A DNA stretch of 64,000 nt from Archilochus colubris (GCA_023079485.1 CM041090.1:3966519-4030518); one strand, 5' to 3'. Shown: positions 27,601 to 41,324, counted from the stretch's first letter. Translations and numbers: made by a program. The notes: generated by a model not told the origin, from the letters alone.

Positions 27601-30600
27601 GACTAGCAGAAATCAAAAGAAGAAGCAGTGAAACAAAAAGGAAAAAATTATCACATTTGTAAAAGTGTTCAATTTCTGCAGCTTGTATCAGGTTTCTGAA
27701 AGACCTCCACATGCAGATACCTGCCAGACAGAAAGTGGAGATGCAGTAGCAATATTTATCATTCTTTCATTTTACATTGGTGTCCTCATCCTGTAAACTA
27801 AACTCAGGACTGCTAAGACTGAAAGGATGAGCCTGAAGTTACAGAAAACTCAGCAGAAGCCCCCAAAGCAGTAATTTAAACCTGAGAGGAGTCAGAGCAT
27901 TCAGGGTCATTAACATCATCTGCTCCTGAATCCCAACAAAGAGCCCACCAAATAAAAGCTGGGGGAAAGCAGGACCGATAAATACATTTCCTTAAGCAGG
28001 AAAGAGGAGTCATAGAAGTCTGGAGATGAAGAGGCTATAGCCATGAAATCCCCTCAGAATAAGGAGAAACAAAGAAATATTGGTGGCAATTAACATCAAG
28101 GCTTCTTGCTTTTAAATGTAGGGGTTTTCTGTCACTCCTTGTATGTTGTTTTTTATTTCAAACTCTTGTTTCATCTGCTAGAAGAATCAAACCAGTATCA
28201 GGAAAAGGTTTTGTAGATTAAGAAAAAAGTAATATTAAAAGCAAAGACTAACTTGAAAGCCAAAGATCACCCACAGGAAGCTGGTTTTCATGTTTAATTG
28301 AATCCTGTAGCTGTATTATAAAAATTCAATACAAAATACAGAGTACTATTTAATGAAGAAAAAAGTTCTGATAGCTACTTGTTATTATAAATCATTAGGA
28401 ATACACAATCTTTAATGCATCAGTTGAATGGAAAATAAATATTGCAAGAAAGGAATTCAAATTTCTTTGCCGCTAAATGCATGGCACAGAAAATGTGGTT
28501 TGTGTCACAAATTTATTTAGAATCCATTCAAGAGAGGACAGAATATTTACAAATACACCTCTGCTTCAATGCCTTAGTCAAGAAATCAAATTGTGCACAC
28601 CACACATGTAAGCCACAATTTACTGTAAGTATATAAAAATATTTTGCTGTTATATATAACAGGGGAGGTTTGGTCAGAAACCTTTGCTTCCATACAATGC
28701 AATGCAGTGTTTACAAAAGGACTAAAGCAGTAAAGAAAACATTAACTTAATTAAAATGAGAAAAAATGGGTCTGAAGAGTAGCTCCAACATTTAATCAGG
28801 AGAAATAATGTGCATCCATGTCCAAGAGATTTTGCTAAAGCAAAAATGATTTATTAATGAGGAAATATTCTCTTTTCTCACCTTGCCCCCCAAACGATGG
28901 TTATTTAAAAGCTTCCAAAGGGACTCAGAAACTTGAATAGCCCAACACTCTAACATTTCCCATGAGTTAAATAAGGTCCTCATTAACTTCCTATTCCTAC
29001 CATGCTTTCAATAACAAACTCAGTGATGGAGTAGAGGTCTCCTGTATTTTTGCTTTCTATTCAGAGGTAAGGATCCAGCACAGCATTATGCTTTATCGTG
29101 GCTTTGTACAGTTTCAAGTTATATTCAATTCAAAGCTAAGCAAGTGTACTTTTGGCTCAGTCACCTACTGACCTACATTCATTAAAAAAAAAAAAAAGGA
29201 AAGAAAAAAAAAAAAAAGGAAGTGTATCTTACTGTATGTCAAAAAGAAGTAAGAAAATCACTCCTGAAGTAAAAGCCACAGATCAATAGATCTAATACAC
29301 AAAGCATTATATTTAATGGCATAAACATTATGAAACATAAAATTCATTCCATTGCAATCCATTACATTCCATTGTGGTTGACAGAGTATTAAAAAGGCAC
29401 AATTCACTGTACATGAAACTTAAATTGAACTTTCACATCATTGTCAGTTTCACTTAAAAGTAAAATCAACTTCAGTAAGTTAGTATTTTTAGGACTTCAC
29501 TAACAAAAATTATCTTCTTAGAAAAGCATGCTACTTTAAGTAATGCTAAGTTATTCTTATGCTGCTCTACTCAAAATAAAAGTAAAAAAAAAACCAAAAC
29601 CAAAAACCAACAACCAACTTTCTAATTCCAGACCATATGTAACAATGGCACTGTCTCTGGATTAGAGCCTAAAGAAATAATCCCTTGAGTATATTAAAAC
29701 AAAACTAAGGATCCAATATCATGATTAAATTACTCTGCAGTGTTTAATACAAATAAGCAAACAGTGCAAATATTATTCATGATGTATGCAGCACATTCCT
29801 TACAAAGGCTTATATATTAATTAAATCATGAGACACCATCTTCATCATCTGAACTGCATCCCATGGGCAAAGTTTCTTCAGTCAGATTCTATGTCCCAGC
29901 AGTTCAGGTAACCATGTCATAGAAAATTCCTGAAGTAAAAAGGATTTCCTTTCCCATGATTGGAAAGTCTGTTTAAAAACTCAGTCTTCCAATGCTTAGA
30001 AGACTTCTTCAATTTCCAAATGACATTGATATTTTTTTACTTTACACTGGTGTTTTCTTGCACTCATATAAACTCAGCCATAGGGCTCAGCACTGCCCTA
30101 TCCTGTACACAGTGGTTTATCTACGAAACACATCTGCATCTCAGACTTTCATCCTGGGATGAGTCTTTTGTGCTCACAGAAAGTGCTTGTGAACTCACAA
30201 CACTTCATCACAAGGAGTGCTTGTAAAATTCTCCACACCCTGTACCAGCTCCATTCTGATTAAGCCTTTTCAGAATATCAAGAGTAAGAACTATACACAT
30301 AACATTTAAGATGCTGCTGCTGTCTCATATGAAACTTGCCTTTTCCTCTCCAGGACCTTCCTTCTGTGATACATCCTGGGACTGGATTTGTCTTTTTCAT
30401 GGCCACATTACTCTGCAGTCAGCAACCATTTTGCAAAGACATAATAATTCCCAAGTATTTTTGCATCTGTATCTTTTCAGATTGATAAACTCCCATCTTC
30501 TATACAGAATTTCTTGTTTTCAATCCTTTTAACTTTGTGTCATTATAATTTATCCCATTCTACCACACCAGTTTCCCAAGTAAAATTCTTTTTGCATATT

Positions 30601-31520
30601 TTTCTGAGCCCCATCATAACACTCACCTGCTTTGTAACCTAAAGGTCATTATAATGTGTTATCTTTCTGTAAAATGGTCACTGCTGAAAAGACCTGTGAT
30701 GAGTGACAGATGTAATCCACTGCAATAAAAGTTTCTTCTCCAGCCTAATCTTCTTCCTTTTAACACAAGTCACTGTCACTTGATCCTTTCAGCTATTTTG
30801 AATAATGATGCTATTTCTCATCCCTATTTTCTCTAACTCAATAAATAATTTTCTAAGTGCCAAGAAAAATGCTGAAAGGAAGATCAGTTACAATTTCTCA
30901 CAAACAATACTCATTAGGAACTCTATTTTCCCTCACTGAAACAGTTAATAAACAAATCCTGCATAATACAGATCAAATAATCTTTGGCAAATCTGTGTGG
31001 CATTTATCTCATTTTCTATTTTCATCTAGCTTTTACTTTGTCAATTCTTATTTCTTTTAAAATCTGTCCCCATGCCTTGCATACTACTGTGATCAAGCCA
31101 GGGCTGGTAATTATTTCTAATTCTAGCATTAATCCATACTAATCCCAAGAGACTTTTCCCAATTTATTTCCAACCATTTTAGAATATTGACTGGAAAGCA
31201 TTTCATTCATCTGTAATTTTTATTACCTTTATTAAAATAGAAATTTTACATACATAACTTATTTTCTTCAAGCAGTTGACACTTGCTGAAGCAGTTGGGT
31301 TGGACTAGTACATATCCAGATTCTTTCCAAAGTCAGCTACTCTGAAATTTCGTGACATAAAAGAACTCCTGAGGAGTTCAATTAGCATTTTTTTTACAGC
31401 TTTTAGTCTGTAAAAATATTTTAAAATGCATAACATGAAAATGTACAAACTATCTTTCACATAAAAAGCAGAAAATTTTCCAATACCATAGCTTCACAAC
31501 ACATCTGAAGAACATCTTAC
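24691..31520. other. Non-coding DNA, no recognised element
   Basis: A/T-rich. Contains low-complexity A/C-rich runs (26105-26215, 29586-29622), an A-rich tract (29184-29220) and ATTCCATT-like runs (29340-29378). Open frames here are short, lack splice context and show no recognisable domains. Confidence 0.5.
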
Positions 31521-31614
31521 CCTCTCAGTGGCAGCAGGAAATAAACACAACTGCATCATGGGCGTGGAGGTTAACAAGGAATCCTGCTAGTCCATCAGCC
31601 AGTAAAATTAATAC
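31521..31614 (-). other. Candidate non-coding 5' exon of FUT8
   Basis: Minus strand: a long pyrimidine tract and CAG (CTTTTTTTTTCTTTCAAACAG) precede a 94-bp segment that ends GAGAGG/GTAAGATG, a near-consensus donor. The segment has no long frame through its 5' half but contains ATGATGCAG near its middle; if spliced to the acceptor at 22428 this would make an 18-codon upstream ORF ending in TGA before the FUT8 start. FUT8 is known to have non-coding 5' exons far upstream in other vertebrates, and strand and position fit. No transcript evidence is available here, so this remains a prediction. Confidence 0.5.
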
Positions 31615-33235
31615 CTGTTTGAAAGAAAAAAAAAGGTCCCTTTAGCTTCACATACAACCAGAAGTCTTTCACATTACCTAAGAACATCTTCCTTTTGATT
31701 TGCCCTTGTACATTGAGACAGAACCTACTTCTTTATCTTTACATAGCACATTTTCTACCCTTTATTTAACTAATTATGGATTTCCCACAAATATGGAGTG
31801 CTTAATTAATGAGAATATTTTTAATTATCTTCTTTCATTATACCTAGATTAGATACAATGTGATGTTGCAATCAGAGAATTAAAGCAATTTTAGGGCCTG
31901 TATTCAGTAAGCTGTACAAGCCAGTTCTACACAAGGCCCAAGCTTCACTTGTAAATATTTGGTTAAAGTTGGATTCATTAATTTTTACAGATAATATCAA
32001 ACTGGCAGCCAAAAGATGTTATAAATTGTGAATGCATGAGATAAAGCAGCATATTCAATTACAGTAATTCAGCCATTTGTAGTTTTGTCAAATAATTGTT
32101 TCCCCATCTCTAAGCATTACTCTGTTCAAAATACCAGGCAAAACTCTGAAATTGAAAAAAAAAAAACAAACCAAAACCAAGGATGGAATATCTGTTTTTA
32201 ACTCTGTTTTTTATAAAATTAATAGAAGAGTATTTGTTTATACTCATTCATGTACATTATGGTTTACAAAAAGTATAAAAGAAACCTTGCAAAGAAAATC
32301 CATTTCCTTTAATCCAAATATCAAAATTCACTGAAACACTTAAGGCAACTGAAGCAACCACAAATCTGGACATATGGAAAAAGCAAAATACAAATAAATT
32401 GAACAGCTCTTGAAGATTATTCTGTATCAGAAGAACACAGCATCCAATGTTTCTAGAAAATTCCTGCTATATTCTAAAGAAACAAAGTTTTCTTCATGCC
32501 TTCTTAACCTAAAACCATAATTCAGCCCTTAAAACAAAATGCTTTGACCATTATAGCATTTATTAGGGACAACATCCATACCATCCCAAGCCCTGTAGAT
32601 GTGCAGAGCTTTGAGATGTGTTCTCTGTTCCTTCTGACAGTGTTGAAGAGGGCAGAAAGCATTCTTCTGAATTCCTTATTCACAACCATCTTACTGCTTC
32701 TTGGGTCAGCCAGAGCCTCCCAGAGACACCATCTGCATTCCTTGGAAATTGCCTGCCCATCCTCAGGTCTGGGAGCTTCAAGATACAGTATGGGAGTCAA
32801 GAAAATTCCAGTACAAGAAAATACTTGTACTTCCAGTACAAGAAAAAAAAAAATTGGAGTAAGGAGAAGGCTCCATGACCTCACACACACCAGTAAAAAC
32901 ACTTCAGCAGGGCAGTTCCTCAAATTCCTAAATTAACTGGAACCAAGCAGAAGGAACAGAGCACTCAAACCACTATGTGGGCAGGGAAACAAGTTTTACT
33001 TTTCTTCAGTCTCCCCTCTTCACTGAGCTTGCAATACTTCAGATGTTAATTATTCTGTTATTCTAATAAAACTTGACACCTTTGTAATTAAAAAACATTT
33101 GCTCTCCTCTAAAGAGCTAATTATAAAGAGAAAGCCCAGGCAAAGGCACAAAGTGATGGCCAACTCAGGGTCCCATGCCCCTGTAATTAAATGTAATTCT
33201 ACTACAAAAAAAAATAAAAAATAGGCAAAAAAAAT
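31615..33235. other. Non-coding DNA between the candidate exon and the purine array
   Basis: A/T-rich. It contains a 16-bp sequence TTCCAGTACAAGAAAA twice (32806-32821, 32831-32846) with the inverse CTTGTACT between. A 133-codon minus-strand frame (32923-32522) has no recognisable domain. Confidence 0.5.
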
Positions 33236-33610
33236 AGGAGGAGGAAAAGGAGGAGGAAAAGGAAAAGGAGGAGGAAAAGGAGGAGGAAAAGGAGGAGGAA
33301 AAGGAGGAGGAAAAGGAGGAGGAAAAGGAGGAGGAAAAGGAGGAGGAAAAGGAGGAGGAAAAGGAGGAGGAAAAGGAGGAGGAAAAGGAGGAGGAAAAGG
33401 AGGAGGAAAAGGAGGAGGAAAAGGAGGAGGACAAGGAGGAGGAAAAGGAGGAGGAAAAGGAGGAGGAAAAGGAGGAGGAAAAGGAGGAGGAAAAGGAGGA
33501 GGAAAAGGAGGAGGAAAAGGAGGAGGAAAAGGAGGAGGAAAAGGAGGAGGAAAAGGAGGAGGAAAAGGAGGAGGAAAAGGAGGAGGAAAAGGAGGAGGAA
33601 AAGGAGGAAA
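33236..33610 (+). repeat. (GGAGGAGGAAAA)n homopurine array
   Basis: About 30 nearly perfect copies of a 12-bp purine unit; one C interrupts it near 33432 and one shortened unit lies near 33260. Such long mirror-symmetric purine tracts can form triplex (H-DNA) structures. On the FUT8 sense strand it is TTTTCCTCCTCC. Long frames of P/F or S repeats across it are artefacts. High uniformity suggests recent expansion. Confidence 0.97.
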
Positions 33611-36600
33611 TAACGTAAGAGCAATGAAGAATGAAGTTAAGATTTGTGGAAGGGTGGACACCAGGGCACCAAGAGCATGACCTAGTTAAATGCATTCAAC
33701 CATGCTTGCTGATCTTGCCAAGAAACTCAGGATAGAATGAGAGATCCCAGCCCAACCACCCTCAAGGATGTTCCTTTGTTCCACAGTACTGCAATTCCAT
33801 CCAAATTCATCAGACCCAGATACACAAATGTTCTGTTTCCTGTTTCAGTGCTTTTTCTGGGACCAAAGTCCAGCTGCCTCTTCTGCTTGGGCAAGGGCAG
33901 CTTCTTCCTAGTAAAATAATCCAGATGCCTTGGGAGATGATAAAAAAGATTGACAACTATTAAATAATATTTGACCTTTCCATTATGGAAAACTCTTCAC
34001 TAAACCTTTCCCACCAGCTTTCCATGGCATTCCTCAGTGGCTGCAAACATCAGAAGGAAGATCAGAGGAAAGACCTTTCTTCTGTTGACTGGCATCAAAG
34101 CAACATTCAAAATCTAATAACCAAAAAAAAACCATCAGTCTGCTCACAATTCAGAGGGGTGCTTATAAATCAAGATGCAAAACAGGCAGAAGAGGGAACT
34201 GATGAGTTTGTAGTCATGTAAAAATGCAGAGTACTGGGCAGCCAGGAGGTTTGGGGAATACCAAGTGTAGTCAAGGCTATTCAGAAGCTGAAAAAGAAAG
34301 ATAGAATTGAGTTAAAAGCCTTGCTTCTTCCAGATGGGACTCTTGGAGACCTGATGATTTGACAGCCCAGTAACAGCAGTGCCAGAATAGTTGTGAGCAG
34401 GACACATCAAGGAAGGAATGACTTAAGTAATCATTATATAAACCATCAGACTTGCTCTGGATCACCATTTTTAATTTAAATTGAATTCTGTTTTCTGTTT
34501 TTAGAGCAAGAAAAACTGTATTGAAGATCCTAAGTATTAATATTGCCATATGATAACTATTTGTCTGCAGTTTTATTCCACTGTGCCCCAATAATGTACC
34601 TTAACCTATACAAATTCCCCTTTGGCATTCCAATTTGCTTTTCAACACTGTTCTATAGTCATAGATAACTTTCCCTTTTATGACACTGAACTTTACACAC
34701 CACAAAGCACAAGAGATCCAGTGACTCAGGTGCTGTTTCCACTGCTTTACCCCTTTCAGAGAGCTCCTGACTGCTTCCTGAGCCTGCTCTTCACAATCAT
34801 CCTGGCCCAAGGGTGACCCTAAGATCTGCTGCTTTATTTAAAAGTAAAGGGACTGAAAAGCTCAGAATACTCTGTACAGCAGTAGCACTGTGACCAGGGC
34901 AGAACTGTGCAAGTTACAACTCAAAATCACCCAAAAAGCTGCCACCAGCTTTTCCTCTCAAATTGGTGTGGCATTTATTAAGGGAAAATGACAGATGAGG
35001 TTGAAACACTTCTGAAGGTATCAGCTTTTTGTCTAGTTCCTTTTCTGTCAAGTGTTTAGATTATACTGCTAATCAGAACTCTCATTTTTACTTATAACTA
35101 TTCCTAATTCATAAATTTGCTGTCAAAACCATGCTCTTAAATACCATCAGCATTAACTAGTGAGTTATTTTCCTTACTATGCAAAACATGGTTTTAGTGT
35201 GTGTCTGTGTGTGTACACAGTAGAAAGTGGTTTTAATTTTTTTAACAGTGTTTTATTTTACAAACAAAACATCCTAAAAATAAGAAAAATTAATTTGCTA
35301 TGTACTGTGTAATTATGAAACAAACACAAACTGTAATAAGGGACTTAATGAAAAATTTGCGTATTTCCTCACATATAATTCCAATTAAATCCCATTCAAG
35401 TATTTCAGACTGGTAATAAGGAACATAATACACCCCTAACTTGCATCCTGACCCTGCAGTTGGCATTCACAGAAGCATCCATCCATCCATACCAAAAGAA
35501 TTCTCAGAAACAAACCTAAGACAGAACCCCTGACTACCTATGTGATTTCACACATTTTCATTGGTGGCCTGAGTTACTCATCATCTTCTCAGAATTTTAT
35601 TTGGCCATAAAGTTGAAGGAGAACTATTCATTTTTCCTTTATATGCCTTTGCATAAGTTATGTCAAATAAACTATTCACTACCTTGACTTCTCAGGACAG
35701 GGAAACCACAGAATGCCAACACTGCAACCTCAGAGCAATAGTACCTGGCTGATTTTCTCATCACATTATAGGGAGTGAAAGATTGAGATTGCCAAAACAA
35801 ACCCAGAGACTCCATTTAAAATTTACGTAATCGTAAAGCATTGCATTCCAAGTCTGTCAGGGGAAAAAAAGTGAATTGAGTTAGAGAAATTTGTTTTCAA
35901 AGTTCAGGGAATACTGTGTGCTTTAGATTATAAAAATTGTTAATGTCTCCTATTCAAACATCTCAGAAGTGCAGTACAAGGAGAAAGAGTAACTGAAACT
36001 TGGAAGAATAACATTTATGAAGTGGTAACTGATTTTCTCCTCACTTTCCATCCATCACCTCAGTTTCAACACAAGAATATTAACATAACAAGCACTGGAA
36101 TTCTTTCTTATGCCCAATTGAACATAACAAATGTAACAGTTCTCCAAGGGCTTTTGCCTTCTGCAGATTTGTATTTATAAAGACTGAACCAACAAGACAT
36201 CAAAATTTCTGTCTAAATTGTATTTTACACTCTTCTTGTTCTCACCCTGCACTTTTAGAGACATCAGAATCAAAATCTATAAGCACATCATTACAGAATC
36301 TCAGATGCAATTCTAACTCTGCCTCTTCTGCTCAAACTTGAACCACATAAATCTGCTGCTTCCAGGTTTTTCACAAAGGCATAAACTTGAAATGAAATAT
36401 AATACTAATTTCAACACATTTATGGATTGGATGCAGTTTTTTTGATGCTAAGAAATAACAAAAACACCTGAGCCTGAAAATGCTATGATAATTAGTTCTT
36501 CTGAAAAAACAGATTTATGTTTTCTTAAGTCACATTTTAATGTGTTGATTAACACCTCATAGGTGACTTCAAGGTAGCTGCCACTGCACTTACTCAAATC

Positions 36601-38328
36601 TCAGCCCTCCCCTTTATTTAGTTCAACATCTTGTATGGAAAAGAAACACTCTCACTGAAGTTCTTTCACAAAAGATGTTTCAATTTTCTGTTATCACTTC
36701 TGCTTTTAAAATCCAGAAATTTAAAAGTGCCCAATTCCTTCTTTAAACTCTAACAGCTAGATTAAATGAGAATGCTGGGGGGGTTGCTTTTTTTTTTTTA
36801 TGACAGCCAGGTGAATTTTGTTATCTATTTACTCAGTAAATTTCAAACCAATATTAAAGGCAGCCACATTGAAGGGAAAGAAGAGAAATGTAAGCATGCA
36901 TGTATGAATAAAGTCATGCAACATCCTGATGTTCCACTACTCCAAAAGCCCAAGGTTTTTTTATTAATGAATCATTTATAAATCATCTAAAATTTATCAA
37001 CAGATTTTGTAAGACTTCTTATGGAAAGCTCTTTGCAACAATGGATGGAAGTGAAATTCCATACACTGAATTCATTTCACTCTGATTTGCACAGGTAGCT
37101 CCAGGCAGAAATGAAAGATTTCAGATCCAGTTCTCACTAATCCCAAAATGCTTGGGAGATTCTTATTTATTCATTTAACTCAGTAATAGAAAAGGAGTTC
37201 AACTTTTAAAAACACATATGCAATGGAACCTGCAGTTAAAATATACCAGGATATCCTGCAAAGGTGATCAGAAATTTAAAAAACAAAGCCAAACAAAACC
37301 CACCACTGCACTGATTTTCTTTTGATGAATCTGTTAACATTTTCCAAACTGGAGAGGGGATTCCTGATAGTAGCAAAAATAATGGTCGATGGACAACCAG
37401 TTCTACAACAAAAAGAATTATTCAGATTACTAAATACTACTGAATTTTTAAAGAAACTCAGTTATGCATAAATATAAAAACACGTGTTTTCAAAAGCCAG
37501 ACTACATCTTCTAAAATATTATTTCAATATTCACATTACAATCCACATCAAAAAATTATACATGCAATACACAGCAACAAATGCTGGACAAAGTCATTCT
37601 TCAGTTCTTTTTCTTAAGCGATGCACATTACAGTCATAATGCAGAAAATGGGAACATTCAAGGACATTGTTTTGACTTATACCTCTAATAGAGTGAGTTG
37701 AATTTAATTTCCTCTAAAAAGCCCCACTCAAACATCTTAAGTTTTCCTTGAACCAGGAATGAACCTAAAGCAGTATTTTGACATTTCTTAAAACTGATTC
37801 AGAATAAATTGAGCTGAAAAATGTGCTAGTTGCTATTTAAGTGCACATAAAACAATGTCAGTCAAATACAGAACAAGGTGGAGGAGGAGGAGGTGCAAAA
37901 GTTCTTTATTGCCAAACTCAGCTTTCTATTTATGGAGTGTGAAATATTTGCTTTAGTCTCTTCACACAGTACACAAAAACCTTTCCATAAACTGTACTGA
38001 GTAACCCAAACAGCCATATCTTTATATAATGCCACCTGCACAGATTCATTTAGTACTATTCAGAATTTTTTTTTTTAATCAGGATCACAGGAAGACCTCC
38101 TCCCAAATCTCAGTATGTACTCACTGCTAACTTTCTGTAGGAGTGGACAAAAGAAAGAGACATTTAACCTGTAAACATTAAGATTATCTAGAACAAAATA
38201 ACAGTGCCAGAGTTTCCTATACAGATTCTGCTCAGAAAGACTCAAGAAACTCTGCTTTCCAGCTGATTTGTTCTTATGATGAACTACATGTGATCCAGCA
38301 CAGCTTCCTGTGCAGATGAATCCCTGCC
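33611..38328. other. Non-coding DNA, no recognised element
   Basis: A/T-rich sequence with small simple repeats (GT-rich at 35197-35216, CCAT units at 35478-35490). No exon or mobile element recognised. Confidence 0.5.
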
Positions 38329-39131
38329 TGTCCTGGTTTGGGCCAGGATAAAGGTGATTTTCTGTCTTTTACTTTTGCTTTTAGCTCAGTCTCTTGAAAG
38401 TAGCTGCACTTGCTGAAATTAACAGCAAGTTTCTCAGACAGTGTGTGCTTCTAGGACTGATAACACTCGATGTTTATAGTTACTGCTGGAGACTGGGGTG
38501 CAGAGCCAAGGGCACTGCTCAGCTTTGAGGAACATTTTACCCTCCAGAAGGAAGAAAGAGCTCCCACCTGCAGCCTCCTTTGGGGAGGAACGAACAAGAG
38601 AGATGCCAGAATTGACCAGAGTATTCCATCCCATACACCTCATACTCAGTATAAATTTGAGGGATCACGAGGGCCAAGCCAGATTTCCTGCTTCCAGTTT
38701 CCAGCTGCCTGCCTTTCCTGCTTCCCTTCCTTCACCCAGCATCCTGGAAGGATTCCATCCATTCCTCTGCCTGTGCTCCTGATCCATCCCAGCCCATATC
38801 TGTGTGTTCCTGCCTCCTGATCCCGACTGCTGCTGACCCCAGGATTCCAGCCTGGACTTTCCCAGGGCTGCCCTGCAGCCTCGGTGGTGACGTGAGAGTT
38901 ACTGGGGGAAAAGGGGGGAGGGATGTGGTATCCATTTTCCTGTATATTTGTATATATTTAGTAATTTTTCCTGTTTATCATTACTGTTTCATTAAAGCTG
39001 TGTAGTTTTGTTTCCAGTTCATCAGTCTCTCTCCCTTATTCTCTCTCCTTTCTTTATCAAGGAGGAGAGAGAGATTAAAAGAGAGCGTCTGGTACTCGGT
39101 TTAATTGCCAGGCCAGTGTTAAACCCTGCCA
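38329..39131 (+). mobile_element. Intact solo LTR of an endogenous retrovirus (ERVL-like)
   Basis: An 803-bp LTR beginning TGTCCTGGTTTGGGCC and ending AAACCCTGCCA, flanked by a perfect 5-bp target duplication CTGCC (38324-38328 and 39132-39136). A possible polyadenylation signal ATTAAA is at 38991-38996, after a TATATATT stretch. It is the same family and orientation as the split LTR at 11271-14929 but lacks the CR1, so it shows that LTR's pre-insertion state. No viral internal genes are present. Confidence 0.92.
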
Positions 39132-39467
39132 CTGCCTTACACCCTTCCATCTATTCCTCTCCTCCTATTCCCTTAGGGAGTTACAAAAACACAAAAGGAT
39201 GCTCTTTTCCCAGCAGACTTTCATTTTTCAAAAAGTGCTTGCTGAGGAGCCTTGCTAACAACAGGAATGTTAATTATAGTTTGTTGATATTTAAACACGT
39301 ATCCAACAACCTTTTCAACAGAAGTTAAACTTACAGATCTTTTGCCTCAAAGAGCAGCTTTCATTTTATTTTAAAATAAGGTTCTATTAAATATGCCACC
39401 TCTATTTTTCTGATAGAGACCAATATAAGTTACACTACAAAGCCAGTTCTATATATACATATATATG

Positions 39468-39660
39468 GGATTTGGTCCCACAACCTTCACACTAAAGAAT
39501 TTCCTCCTAACATCTGCCCTTAATCTCCCCTCTTCCAGTTAAAACCATTACCCCTTTTCCAACCACTGCATGGCCTTTTACAGAGTCTTTCCCAGCTTTC
39601 CTGTGGGTCCCTGCAGGTACAGGAAGGCCACTAGAACCCCTGCACAACAGAAAAACCAGG
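39468..39660 (-). mobile_element. Old CR1 fragment
   Basis: Plus-strand text such as AAAGAATTTCCTCCTAACATC, AGTTAAAACCATTACCCCTT and AGCTTTCCTGTGGGTCCCTGC is the reverse complement of the CR1 3' region. The 3' tail is not recognisable and the right edge is decayed. Confidence 0.75.
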
Positions 39661-41324
39661 AACCCTCTCCAGAACTGGAGTGAATTAACCAGTCCAGAGG
39701 AACAGCACACCAAGCAGACCACCAGCATAAATTGCATTTCAGAAAAAATACAGTAGGGATGTACAAAAAAGAACACATGAAAAAAGCATTCTTTATGCTC
39801 TGCCTGCTAAAAAGAACAGAGATTAAAAATGGGGAAAATAAACCCCAACCAACCTTTCCTGTGTGCCCATGGGCAAATACATGATTTAAGGTCACTAAAG
39901 GAGTAACACAGATTAAGATCCTGGTGCAGTACAAGGCACTGACAGAAGTAGCTTCCAATGACTTACCAAGTGTCAAAATAAAAGGTCTGGAAGGGGCATA
40001 GATGTAACCACAAAATTGCAACAGTTTTGATCAGTTTTCCTTAACAAATTATCAGATGGCAAATTCTGAGACTTCTTTACAGTCTGTTTCGAGCCTCCAC
40101 TAGTTTTCTGAATGGAACCTGAGTTTTCCTTTTTCTTGACTTTGCCTTGTGAGACATCAAAATAACAATCCACCCTAATTTAAGTTTCTGTAAAATGCTC
40201 CTAAATTCAGAGATTACGTTGCACTGGTCACATCCCATCAACATACTGCTATTGTACTCAGCCACAGCTAAATATAAGCTGCTAGCTGAAAGATCCAGGG
40301 ACCAGCTTAATAGCTTTCATCTGGTGATTCTGTAGTATGTTCAGAGTACATGCACAGGCCATTTCTTTTAACTTAAAGTGTATGCTTCAGAACAGAAGCA
40401 GTTTTCAGAAATGTGCCATTTCAAACGTGTTGTGAGGCACTAAATGTGTAGAATAACTGTGTAGAATAAATGTTTAATTTTCAGTTTTTGCAAAGTAACT
40501 TCAGAAGTGTCAGCATTAATTCTCCTTTCCCCTCCAACAGATGTCCAGGTTCATCATACAAATAATTTCATATCATAACACATTTTGTAAGTTGTCTCCC
40601 TCTTCAAAGCAACAAGTTTGAATTGCAAAACAGAGATTTCAGGTATACATAAATTATCTTTCTTGCATATCCCAGAAAAAACAGGAAACAGCATTATAAA
40701 ACTGTAAGAAAACATGCAGGTCTACAGACTAAAAACAACCAGATGATCGGTTTGAATAGAACCAGTGAAACAAAACCAATGTAAGCATCTTTAATCCTGA
40801 TGTTCATTTAAAACAGAAATGGTTTAGCAGCAGAGAAATGCAATCGTCATAAAGTATTTTAATCAAAATAACTTAAGAACATATTGCAATGGCACTGCTA
40901 CACTAAAAAAGTTTTATTTCAGAACATCTCAGTTCTCACACTGCTGGCAATAGCAGCCCACAGCACACACATCCACACTTGTTTTTGCAAACATTCCACC
41001 TCCTGTTCACAGCACAAGAAGGTGCACAATACAGTGGATATTCCATACCCTTATTTCTCAGTGCCTGCAGTGTGATCCATGGATTGTTTTTCAGTGCTCT
41101 CTGGGCTGCTACTCACAGCATTCAGAGCATCAGGAAAACTGGAGAGTCCACTCTCCAAAGCTCCATTCATCACTTCTTAGTGTGCCCTTTTTGAAATACC
41201 TGTGGCTCACCACACCCACTTTTATTCTCCCACCCTCCAGAAGAAAAATGAATTCTTCTCAGATGGGTGTTGCTCACATTTAACAACAGCACTCATAATT
41301 TTTCCATGCCTTCAACTAACACCA
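39661..41324. other. Non-coding DNA, no recognised element
   Basis: A/T-rich; no exon or mobile element recognised. Confidence 0.5.

Noticed and set aside
32522..32923. 133-codon minus-strand frame, considered as a retrocopy or exon
   Set aside because: The opposite strand is equally open, no known protein is recognised, and the frame crosses an A-rich low-complexity stretch.
33050..33695. Long proline/phenylalanine or serine-rich frames
   Set aside because: All frames are open because the 12-bp purine array has no stop codons; not a gene.
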